From Desulforamulus profundi (GTDB taxonomy: Bacteria; Bacillota_B; Desulfotomaculia; Desulfotomaculales; Desulfotomaculaceae): a stretch of DNA of 64,000 bases. The translations under genes and the position numbers were made by a program. Positions 27,892 to 35,224 of the stretch are shown here, one piece after another (within the stretch, counting starts at the first letter, position 1; every line of letters starts with the position of its first letter). The notes below the pieces were generated by a model. The model saw nothing but the letters and a program-made list of their open reading frames with translations. It was not told the DNA's origin and did no database searches. The DNA lies in assembly GCF_002607855.1 (NCBI RefSeq), contig NZ_AWQQ01000017.1, forward strand, positions 97,556 through 161,555. Direction: 5' to 3'.

Positions 27892-29421
27892 ATGCTTATC
27901 CATGTGGATCGTGAAAGCAGGACACCTCTTTATCTGCAGATTAAAAACCAGATACGGGACATGATTTTTTCCGGTGTATTGTCTCCGGGCTTCCGGCTGC
28001 CCCCGGAACGAAAGCTTGCGGAGACCTTAAATGTGAATCGCAGTACGGTGCTCAATGCCTATCATGAACTGAAGGCTGACCGCCTGATTGAATCGCGGGT
28101 CGGATGCGGAACAGTGGTTTTAGAACCTCATTCTGCAGCCCGTGGTCAAAACGCTCCTTTTGCCTGTCCCGAGCCGATTCACTGGCGCCAGTTTTTTAGT
28201 GTAACTTCATCCAGGCAGCAAAATCCCCTGTTACAAGATCTTATGCAACTGCTTCACCGTCGCGAGGATGTCATTTCATTTTCTTTAGGCATCCCTGCAG
28301 TGGAACTATATCCCATTTCCGTTTTTCAAGACATACAGTCAGAGATCCTGAAGAAACACGGTCAAGCCACTCTGTCATTTCTCCCCACAGAGGGTTATTA
28401 TCCCCTGAGAGAAAGTATCAGCCGGTTCATGAGGAAAAGCGGGGCTGCAGTTTCACCCGAGGAGATTCTTGTCCTATCCGGCTCCCAGCAGGGAATCGAC
28501 CTTGCGGCACGGACATTGATTGATCCCGGCGACGTGATTCTGGCTGAAGAACCCTCATTTTTCTGTGCTGTGCAAGTGTTCCGTTCAGCAGGAGCCAGGG
28601 TAATCGGGGTGCCAATTGATGAGAACGGCATGAGAACTGATTTATTGGAGTCTTTTCTGGCCCGGTATAAACCAAAGTTTATCTATACCATACCGAACTT
28701 CCAGAATCCATCCGGGACGGTCATGAGTCCGGAGCGCCGGCGGCAAATGTTGAATCTGGCATACAGCTATCGTACTCCCATTTTGGAAGATGACGCGTAC
28801 GGTGAGCTGCGCTATGAGGGTCAGCCGGTAACGTCATTAAAAGCTCTTGACCAGCACGGTTATGTCATATACCTGAGCACCTTTTCCAAAACCTTATCGC
28901 CTGGAGTAAGGATAGGCTGGCTGGCCGCTGCCCGTCCGGTCATTCGTCAAATTGTCATGGCAAAGCAACTCAACGACATTCATACCAATAGTCTGGCCCA
29001 ATTTGTTTTGGATGGTTTTCTGCGCAGGGGTTTGTTTGAACAGCACCTGCAGATGATTCGCCAGGAATACGTAAAACGCCGCAATATGATGATGGATGCC
29101 CTGCAGAAAAGCATGCTGCCCGGTGTCTGTTGGAACGTTCCTGAAGGGGGGCTGTACCTGTGGTGCCGCCTGCCGGAAAGGATTGATAAGTCAACTGTTC
29201 TTCTAATGAGAGCCATTGATCAAGGGGTGACTTTTGTGCCGGGAGAAGCTTTTTATCTGGAAGAGCAGGGGTGTAATCATATAAGGTTAAACTTTGCATT
29301 ACAGCCAAAGGGTGTTATCGAAGAAGGCGTGAAACGGTTGGTAAAAGCTTTGAGGGAGACGCTGGTCAGCACTGAGAGCCTGGAAAAAGAAATAAAAGCG
29401 CAGACAAATCCGTTGTTCTGA
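27892..29421 (+). CDS. MocR-type GntR/aminotransferase fusion regulator or aminotransferase
   Basis: The protein has an N-terminal GntR winged helix (residues 1-75: TPLYLQIKNQIRDMIFSG, LPPERKLAETLNVNRSTVLNAYHEL). This is joined to a PLP-dependent fold type I aminotransferase domain. The PLP lysine lies in YLSTFSKTLSPGVRIGW, with the YTIPNFQNPSG motif before it. MocR proteins such as PdxR or GabR usually regulate vitamin B6 or amino-acid genes. The ATG at 27892 follows CAAAGGAG and gives 509 residues; an in-frame upstream extension has no binding site. A second aminotransferase without the GntR domain follows 62 bp later and is a likely target or partner. Confidence 0.9.
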   Translation: MLIHVDRESRTPLYLQIKNQIRDMIFSGVLSPGFRLPPERKLAETLNVNRSTVLNAYHELKADRLIESRVGCGTVVLEPHSAARGQNAPFACPEPIHWRQFFSVTSSRQQNPLLQDLMQLLHRREDVISFSLGIPAVELYPISVFQDIQSEILKKHGQATLSFLPTEGYYPLRESISRFMRKSGAAVSPEEILVLSGSQQGIDLAARTLIDPGDVILAEEPSFFCAVQVFRSAGARVIGVPIDENGMRTDLLESFLARYKPKFIYTIPNFQNPSGTVMSPERRRQMLNLAYSYRTPILEDDAYGELRYEGQPVTSLKALDQHGYVIYLSTFSKTLSPGVRIGWLAAARPVIRQIVMAKQLNDIHTNSLAQFVLDGFLRRGLFEQHLQMIRQEYVKRRNMMMDALQKSMLPGVCWNVPEGGLYLWCRLPERIDKSTVLLMRAIDQGVTFVPGEAFYLEEQGCNHIRLNFALQPKGVIEEGVKRLVKALRETLVSTESLEKEIKAQTNPLF

Positions 29422-29483
29422 TTGTTTTTCGGGGGAGCGCAAGTATTGGTAGGGTGGCCTGTATAATTCGATGAGGGGGTATC

Positions 29484-30667
29484 ATGATGGCGGTCACATT
29501 AGCCAGGCGTATGGACGATTTGAAAGCATCCGAAATACGTGAGATATTAAAGATTACGGAAAATCCTGAGGTGATTTCTTTTGCCGGAGGCTGCCGGCTC
29601 CGGAGTTATTTCCCGTCCAAGAAATGAAAATTGTTTCTGCGCAGGTTTTGGAAGAAAACGGCAGCCAGGTGCTGCAGTATTCTACCACCGAAGGATTTGT
29701 GCCCCTTCGCAAACAAATTGCCGAAAGAATGAACAGGAAGTTCAAGACCCGTGTTACCTACGAGAACATCCAAATCATCAGCGGGTCACAACAGGGACTG
29801 GACTTTTCGGGTAAGCTGTTTATTGATGAAGGCGATGTTGTGCTGTGTGAAAGCCCGACCTACCTGGCTGCCATAAGTGCTTTTAAAGCATATAGGCCGG
29901 TTTTTCTGGAAGTTCCCACCGATGATAACGGGATGATTATTGAAGAACTGGAAAAAATCCTGGAGACCACAACAAGGATTAAGTTTATCTATGTTATTCC
30001 TGATTTTCAGAACCCTTCAGGCAGAACCTGGTCCCTTGAGAGACGACAAAGGTTCATGGAACTTGTAAACCGATACGAAATACCAGTTATTGAAGATAAC
30101 CCTTACGGTGAACTAAGATTTGAAGGGGAAATGCTGCCTGCTCTAAAATCCTTTGACACAAAGGGACTGGTCATTTTTATCAGTACCTTTTCCAAGGTCT
30201 TTTGCCCGGGATTGAGAATAGGCTGGATCGCCGCTGACGCTAACTTCCTGAAAAAATACATCCTGATCAAACAAGGGGCAGATTTGCATACTTCGTCTAT
30301 CAGCCAGGGTGAAATTGCCAAATTCATAGAACTCTATAATCTGGATGCAAATATTGAAAAAATTAAAAAAGTATACCGGCGTCGCAGGGACATTATGCTC
30401 AAAACCATGGAAGAAGAATTTCCTGAAAACGTGAATTTCACTTACCCCCAGGGGGGCTTATTCACCTGGGTGGTCTTACCACCCCATATTAAAGCTGCAG
30501 ATTTACTGGTGCGATGCCTGAAACATAATGTGGCCTTTGTGCCGGGAGATTCGTTTTTTCCCAACGGAGGCGTAACCAATACAATGAGATTGAATTACTC
30601 CAATATGCCTGAGGAAAGAATCGTTGAAGGAATCAAGCGTCTGGCCAAGGCGATCAAAGAATATTAA
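29484..30667 (+). CDS. PLP-dependent aminotransferase, LysN/2-aminoadipate type (frameshift at 29591)
   Basis: This fold type I aminotransferase resembles the catalytic part of the MocR gene before it, as well as LysN or ARO8-like enzymes. The N-terminal part reads MAVTLARRMDDLKASEIREILK, then FAGGLPAPELFPVQE once one C is restored at 29591. Catalytic features are YVIPDFQNPSGRTW and the PLP lysine in FISTFSKVFCPGLRIGW near residue 245. The corrected length is about 394 residues, which is normal. The ATG at 29484 follows GAGGGGG. The substrate is probably an alpha-amino acid such as 2-aminoadipate or an aromatic or branched-chain residue, but the exact one cannot be told. Confidence 0.88.
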
Positions 30668-30784
30668 CAACGCAGCCTCTTAGTGGATACGGCAGAACGG
30701 TTATATTTTTACCCACGAAGATTGACAGGCTATTTCTGCCAGTGTTACTATAAAATTATGATAAAGAACTAAAGGAGAATTACC

Positions 30785-30835
30785 ATGTGCAAGCCCGTGA
30801 GAAAATACCTAACAAGATATTATTGTATAGGTTAA
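30785..30835 (+). CDS. Candidate leader peptide, 16 aa
   Basis: A 16-codon frame, MCKPVRKYLTRYYCIG, starts 7 bases after a strong AAGGAG site. It holds three tyrosine and two cysteine codons. An inverted repeat GCAAGCC/GGCTTGC spans it, and a terminator hairpin follows at 30877-30911. This is the layout of an attenuator leader, with ribosome stalling controlling read-through into the transporter remnant downstream. The coding nature rests only on the binding site and context. Confidence 0.35.
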   Translation: MCKPVRKYLTRYYCIG

Positions 30836-30876
30836 GAATTGCGGCTTGCCATATTTTATTCATTTACAGAATGACT

Positions 30877-30914
30877 AACTGCCGTGCTCTTAGCACAAGG
30901 CAGTTTTTTATTTT
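30877..30914 (+). terminator. Terminator upstream of EamA-type remnant
   Basis: AACTGCC.TGCT pairs with AGCA..GGCAGTT, followed by TTTTATTTTA. It lies between the candidate leader peptide and the transporter remnant. Confidence 0.75.
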
Positions 30915-30975
30915 ATAAGCAGTTATCAAGGTAACCTTCCAAAAACAAACCGGGACCACACCGCAAACACGGATT

Positions 30976-31325
30976 TACCCGGATGCGAGCATGGACAACA
31001 CCCTGGCTGTTATAGCGGCGCTGCTCGGAACATTGGCTCTTGTCCTTCTAACACTGCCGGATATGGTTACGCTGGATTGGGGGGCAGTAAGCCTGACCGC
31101 CTGGGGGTCTGTCCTATACATCCCATCCCGGTTACCGCTCTTTCTCTGGTAATTTGGTATCGCGGCATCGAAACCCTGGGCGCCAATCAGGTGATGATTT
31201 ACATGTATATGGTTATCCCTGTGGCGATGGTAATTGCCGCTCTCTTTATCGGCGAGGTGCCAAATCCTATGCAAATCTTTGGCGCGGCTCTCACCTTGTT
31301 TGGCGTTGCGTTGGCGAGTTGTTAA
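30976..31325 (+). pseudogene. EamA/DMT-family transporter, C-terminal remnant
   Basis: The frame MDNTLAVIAALLGTLALVLL continues, after a break near 31115, as VTALSLVIWYRGIETLGANQVMIY and then PVAMVIAALFIGEVPNPMQIFGAALTLFGVALAS. This is the second EamA repeat of drug/metabolite transporters, with the last four membrane segments. The first repeat is missing. One base is lost near 31115-31130. The missing first half means it cannot be a full transporter, although single-repeat EamA proteins exist. The substrate is unknown. Confidence 0.65.
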
Positions 31326-31469
31326 TTGTTTCTGCCCCCCGGGTCTTGCCTAAAGAAATGTTTTCTGGTATCATAACTCCTACAAAGATGACCCGGATAA
31401 TGAAGGAAAAACAATCTGGTGTGGGTCGTCCCGACCCGCCTGGCATCCTGCTTTGTGCGTTGCTTGATG

Positions 31470-31612
31470 ATTTTTAAACCCACAGTGTTTTTGAGGGAGC
31501 TGGACTTAGATTGCGTATACCAGGCCGCTCGGCTAAGGCGGAAGGTAGAAACCATCTAGCTGGCACCCACCTGCGAGAGGCGGGTATTTAAAAACACCAA
31601 GTGGACGGCTAA
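31470..31612 (+). ncRNA. Putative structured RNA (possibly 6S-like)
   Basis: This non-coding stretch has an outer helix in which CCAC..TGTTTTT near 31480 pairs with AAAAACA..GTGG near 31595. Inner hairpins are GCCGC/GCGG (31530-31550) and ACCC.CC/GG.GGGT (31567-31590). It is followed by a strong terminator. The rod-like shape with internal bulges is reminiscent of 6S RNA, but I cannot confirm a family by eye. No coding frame here is convincing. Confidence 0.35.
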
Positions 31613-31625
31613 GTGGGTAATATTT

Positions 31626-31658
31626 AAAAAATCCTCAGAGTTGCTCTGAGGATTTTAT
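31626..31658. terminator. Bidirectional terminator
   Basis: The perfect stem AAAATCCTCAGAG/CTCTGAGGATTTT has a 3-nt loop and T-runs on both sides. It ends the putative RNA on the plus strand and the exchanger remnant on the minus strand. Confidence 0.9.
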
Positions 31659-31674
31659 TTGTTTATGTCTCAGT

Positions 31675-31991
31675 TTAAAAAGCAAACGCCAGGGTGGCAA
31701 GGAAAATACCGTAAAGTACCCCGTTGTAAGCCAGGTCCTTGGTTTAATCTGACCGGTTGTCTTCAGGCAGTACAATACAAACCCGGCCGCGGCAACGGCC
31801 AGCAGGGCGCTGGTCAAAGCCAGGGGTGTTAATTTCCAGGGAGTCAAAGCAATGCCGATGGCAGGAATGACGGTGCTCTGAAAGACCATCGCCCCTGTAA
31901 TGTTGCCCAGGGCCAGGGTGGACAGTACAAAGGGCGCCCCCGAGTGACCTTGCAGGTGAAAGAGAAATTTAAAGAATTTGTTCATGTGCAT
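31675..31991 (-). pseudogene. Sodium/calcium exchanger family, C-terminal remnant
   Basis: The recognisable part reads LALGNITGAMVFQSTVIPAIGIALTPWKL and then LTSALLAVAAAGFVLYCL. This is the C-terminal half of the CaCA exchanger fold, where the conserved GN motif lies in an ion-binding repeat. The upstream residues do not match the family, and the first repeat is missing. One G is missing in the run opposite 31719-31722. Restored, the end reads VLYGIFLATLAFAF, as in intact homologues. It is truncated and probably inactive. Confidence 0.65.
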
Positions 31992-32170
31992 GTGAGCGTT
32001 ATCAGTGATAACAAGAAGAGAGATTGGGTTTGCCAGGCACCGGTAACCGGCTCATAAACAAACGGCCAGCGGCTTTTGCCTGGCTGTTTTTTATTTGGAA
32101 GGCAAAGAGAAGAGCATAGGAACCTCCGGTAAGGTTTAAGCTAATGATAGTAACCATACGGAGGGATTCT

Positions 32171-32816
32171 ATGCGGAAAAGAAGAGTGGAACGGCCGGTG
32201 GTGGCCGTTACCAGAGATCCATTGGAAGGACAGGCGGTCTGCCGGGCCATTGAAATGCTGCCGGCGGATGAAATCTTTAAGCCCGGGGATACCGTTGTCA
32301 TTACGCCCAACTGGGTAAACACTAATTTCCTTTACCCAAATAAAACACCACGAGGAAGCTACAGTTTCGCTGGGCATTAAAAACATCGCCCTGTCCTGGC
32401 CACCGGCGGAAATCCACGGTTGGCCCAAAACACAAAGGGGCATTCATGAGCGGCTGCACGGGTTTATTGCCGCCATGGCGGAAAAAATCCCCATTGACCT
32501 GACCATCCTCAGCGGGGACAAGGCCATGGTGGGCACTGGTCCCTCCAAGGGCAAACCCGTCAATTCGGACCTTGTGGTTGCCGGAACGGACCCGGTATCC
32601 ACAGACGTGGTGGGAGCCAGGCTGCTGGGATTTATGCCCCAGGCAGTGCAGTATCTCTATGAGCTGGCCCTGGGAGGTGTGGGAGAAGGAGATCTGAAAA
32701 AGGTGGAATTAAAGGGCATCCCCCTTAATGAAGCGGAAGAAGCTTTTGGCCTGGCGGCCTACGGGTACCCGGTGGTGGTGGACCAGGGCAGGTTAAAGCC
32801 ACTGCAGTTAAAATAA
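32171..32816 (+). pseudogene. DUF362 protein with internal deletion
   Basis: The N-terminal part (VAVTRDPLEGQAVCRAIEML and FKPGDTVVITPNWVN) and the C-terminal part (KHHEEATVSLGIKNIALSW, LTILSGDKAMVGTGPSKGKPV, DLVVAGTDPVSTDVVGARLLG) belong to the DUF362 family, some of whose members carry iron-sulfur clusters. The two parts are joined near 32330 in different frames, with roughly a third of the usual protein missing between them. The total length is not a multiple of three. It is a deleted gene rather than a simple base error. Its function when intact is unknown. Confidence 0.7.
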
Positions 32817-32874
32817 GTGTTAAATATGTGCAGCCCCCTGTGGTAAGATGAGAAGGAAAGAAGGAGGGGGTACC

Positions 32875-33369
32875 ATGATTCTGGTCAGTGCCTGCCTGGC
32901 GGGGATTCCTTGCAAGTACCATGGAGGAGATAACCTGATTCAGCCTGTGGCTGAACTGATAGCAAAGGGTTTGGCTATTCCTGTTTGCCCGGAGGTATTG
33001 GGGGGTCTGGCGACACCCAGAGAACCGGTGGATATCGAACAAGGGGATGGCTTCGATGCCCTGGCAGGCCGGGCAAGACTGCTTAATGAAAGCGGCCAAG
33101 AGGTGACCGCCGAATTTCTGGCAGGGGCGGCCAGGGTGCTGCAAATTGCCCGGCGGCATGATGTTAAGGCTGCCATTCTCAAAGAGCGCAGCCCGTCCTG
33201 CGGCAGTTCCTGGATTTATAACAGGCTGCCGGGGACAACTGCTGTCCGGCGAAAGTTGGTGGACGGCATGGGTGTCACTGCAGCCCTTTTAACCAAAAAC
33301 AACATTCAAGTGTTTTCTGAAGAACAGGTAACGGAAGAACTTCTGAACAAACTAAATCGAAAAATATAA
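32875..33369 (+). CDS. DUF523 domain-containing protein
   Basis: This 164-residue cytoplasmic protein of the DUF523 family carries the typical VSACLAGIPCKYHG start (residues 3-16), the VCPEVLGGLATPREP motif near residues 37-51, and KERSPSCGSSWIY near 102-114. These conserved cysteines probably bind a metal or an iron-sulfur cluster. The ATG at 32875 follows AAGGAGGGGG, while an earlier in-frame ATG lacks a binding site. The family's activity is not established. It stands between a decayed DUF362 gene and the BON gene. Confidence 0.9.
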   Translation: MILVSACLAGIPCKYHGGDNLIQPVAELIAKGLAIPVCPEVLGGLATPREPVDIEQGDGFDALAGRARLLNESGQEVTAEFLAGAARVLQIARRHDVKAAILKERSPSCGSSWIYNRLPGTTAVRRKLVDGMGVTAALLTKNNIQVFSEEQVTEELLNKLNRKI

Positions 33370-33444
33370 AAAGGAACCGTTTTTTGACTGATAGCTCTCT
33401 CCATTGGGGGAATAATAGCAATAAACCCTGAAGGAGATGAGAGA

Positions 33445-33981
33445 ATGCATTCGAATCACGATAAGGAATTGCAGGCGCAAGTCCAGGCTCTTATAGACAA
33501 AACCAACGGACTGAAGGACTATGGAATTAAAGCTAAGGTGCAAAACGGGGAAGTGCACCTGATGGGTTTGGTGGATACTCTCCGCGAAAGAAGACAGCTG
33601 CATGAACTGGTTTCCAGGGTACCCGGCATCAGGAGCATTGAAAACGGCGTCACCATCAGTACCGACGGCCAGATTAATGACGGTGAAGTTACCGCAGAAG
33701 TATACGAAGAATTAGAAAACAGCGGCATCAATTTAAAAAATATCGGCGCCGAAAGCATCGGCGGCACGGTTTACCTGCGGGGCCGCTCGGACAGCCAGGA
33801 GGAGATTCAAAACGCCATTGAGGCGGCCACCAGGGCCAGGGGAGTCAGGGATGTCATCAGCCAGGTATCTTTCAGCACCGGTTTTCGAGATGTGGACGAC
33901 ATCACCCTGAAAGAACTGTTCCACAGCCAGGTCAATAACGACCGCGAGGACCCTGATTTTAAGGACGGGTTGTTCGAATAG
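33445..33981 (+). CDS. BON domain-containing protein
   Basis: The 178-residue protein has two BON domains, about residues 8-75 (YGIKAKVQNGEVHLMGLVDTLRERRQLHELVSRVPGIRSIENGVTI) and about 80-150 (NLKNIGAESIGGTVYLRGRSDSQEEIQNAIEAATRARGVRDVISQVSF). BON domains bind membranes or other ligands. No signal peptide or membrane helix is visible, so it is probably cytoplasmic. The ATG follows GAAGGAGATGAGAG. It is followed by a weak hairpin near 33998-34023 and then the Fur-family gene. The ligand is not known. Confidence 0.88.
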   Translation: MHSNHDKELQAQVQALIDKTNGLKDYGIKAKVQNGEVHLMGLVDTLRERRQLHELVSRVPGIRSIENGVTISTDGQINDGEVTAEVYEELENSGINLKNIGAESIGGTVYLRGRSDSQEEIQNAIEAATRARGVRDVISQVSFSTGFRDVDDITLKELFHSQVNNDREDPDFKDGLFE

Positions 33982-34099
33982 CGATAAGATGCAGGGAAGG
34001 AGCCTTTTCAAGGGCTCCCTTTCAACTTTGGGGGGTGATGAAAATCCAAATAATGCTATAATTTTAGTAGTAATCATTCCTAACAGGAGGTCCCTGAAA

Positions 34100-34516
34100 T
34101 TGAAAGTGGATTATTATATAAACAAACTTCAGGCTAAAGGGTTAAAAATCACCTCCCAGCGGCAGGAGATTCTCAGAGTTTTTTTAGAAAGCAGCAATCA
34201 CCATTTAAGTGCTGAAGAAGTTCACGGCAAGATAACGGAAAAGTATCCCGGTATGAGCCTGGACACGGTTTACCGAAACCTCAGCCTTTTATTGAATCTT
34301 GGTATTTTAACCGAACTGAACTTTGGTGATAGGAAAAGTTTGTTCGAGTTGAACAACACCGAGCACCATCACCATCTTATCTGCACCAAATGCGGCAGTT
34401 CCCAGGAAATAAATTTTTGTCCATTGAAATTTATGGACAGCCAGCAGGTAGAAAATTTTAAAATAGAAAAACATAGTTTTGAAATTTTTGGTATCTGTGC
34501 AAACTGTATGAAGTAA
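34100..34516 (+). CDS. Fur family metal regulator (Zur or PerR type)
   Basis: This 138-residue dimeric repressor has an N-terminal winged helix (LKITSQRQEILRVFLES, then SLDTVYRNLSLLLNLGIL) and a C-terminal metal-binding region with HHHHLICTKCG near residue 91 and CANC at the end. The two cysteine pairs form the structural zinc site, although the second pair is placed close to the C-terminus. The start is TTG after CAGGAGG. Directly after it lie stubs of a metal ABC transporter (ZnuA and ZnuB types), so a zinc role (Zur) is likely. PerR or Fur remain possible. Confidence 0.85.
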   Translation: MKVDYYINKLQAKGLKITSQRQEILRVFLESSNHHLSAEEVHGKITEKYPGMSLDTVYRNLSLLLNLGILTELNFGDRKSLFELNNTEHHHHLICTKCGSSQEINFCPLKFMDSQQVENFKIEKHSFEIFGICANCMK

Positions 34517-34528
34517 GGGGGTCTGTCC

Positions 34529-34597
34529 TTGAAAAAACACCGTTTGCTCCATATCTTCGTACTGTTTCTGCTGATGGTGAATCCATTGACTTTATAA
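34529..34597 (+). pseudogene. N-terminal stub of metal ABC transporter binding protein (signal peptide only)
   Basis: A TTG-started frame, 10 bp after the Fur-family stop, codes for MKKHRLLHIFVLFLLMVNPL and then stops. It looks like the signal peptide of a substrate-binding lipoprotein cut off by a deletion. The sequence that follows is part of a permease. The identity as a ZnuA-type protein is inferred from this context. Confidence 0.4.
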
Positions 34598-34766
34598 GTT
34601 ATCTTTTTGGCAGTATTGTGGCCATCAATGAGACTGATTTGAAAATTATCGCTTCCACCGGGCTGGCCATTTTTGCTCTGGTGATGTTGTTAAGGAAAGA
34701 ACTGTTCTTCATTTCCTTTGATGAGGAAGGGGCCCGTTTGAAAGGGAGGACAGTAGCGTGTAAAAG
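34580..34766 (+). pseudogene. ZnuB-type metal ABC permease internal fragment
   Basis: The frame DFISYLFGSIVAINETDLKIIAST continues as GLAIFALVMLLRKELFFISFDEEGARLKG. This is the middle of an ABC-3 family permease for zinc or manganese, with its typical SFDEE.A...G motif. Both ends are absent. It follows the Fur-family gene and a binding-protein stub, so a deletion probably removed the body of a znuACB-type operon. Confidence 0.7.
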
Positions 34767-34842
34767 AGAACAGGATGGCAAATACCCCGTCCTGTTTGTG
34801 TTTTCTCAGGCGGCTTTCTCATATGGATACCTTTCACTCATG

Positions 34843-34871
34843 AAAACCCCCACCGGAGGGTGGGGGCGGAA
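34843..34871 (-). terminator. Terminator of the 73-aa minus-strand gene
   Basis: Read on the minus strand, CCCCCACC-CTCC-GGTGGGGG is followed by TTTTC, directly after the stop codon of the gene at 34873-35094. Confidence 0.85.
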
Positions 34872-34872
34872 T

Positions 34873-35094
34873 TTAGTCGCGGTTGATGTTGTGCTTCATA
34901 TCTCTGACGCCGGTTTTATAGGCCATACCCATTTTAACGCTTTTCTGGGTGCCGTGCCGGTGGACACTGTTTAACTGGGCCTTTTGCGATTTGATTTCCC
35001 GGGGTTGGGTGTGGCCGACCGGGCGGTGCAGGTAATGCTCGATTTCCGGCAGTTCATGCTGCATTCCTTTGCGATATTCATCTATGATTGACAT
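34873..35094 (-). CDS. Hypothetical protein, 73 aa
   Basis: This small basic protein is preceded on the minus strand by a perfect GAGGGAGGTG site 6 bases before the ATG and followed by a strong terminator, so it is certainly expressed as a unit. It has the helical start MSIIDEYRKGMQHELPEIEH and a basic histidine- and lysine-rich second half. I see no membrane helix or metal site and do not recognise the family. It may bind nucleic acid, but that is a guess from its charge. Confidence 0.65.
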   Translation of the reverse strand: MSIIDEYRKGMQHELPEIEHYLHRPVGHTQPREIKSQKAQLNSVHRHGTQKSVKMGMAYKTGVRDMKHNINRD

Positions 35095-35224
35095 TTTTTC
35101 ACCTCCCTCAAGTATAAATATATTTTGCCCAAATCTGTTCTGCCAATGAAATTATTTTCTGTTGGCTATATCAAGGGGAAATGCTAAGATGGTTACAAAA
35201 CTAATTAGTTAGACAAGGTGAATT

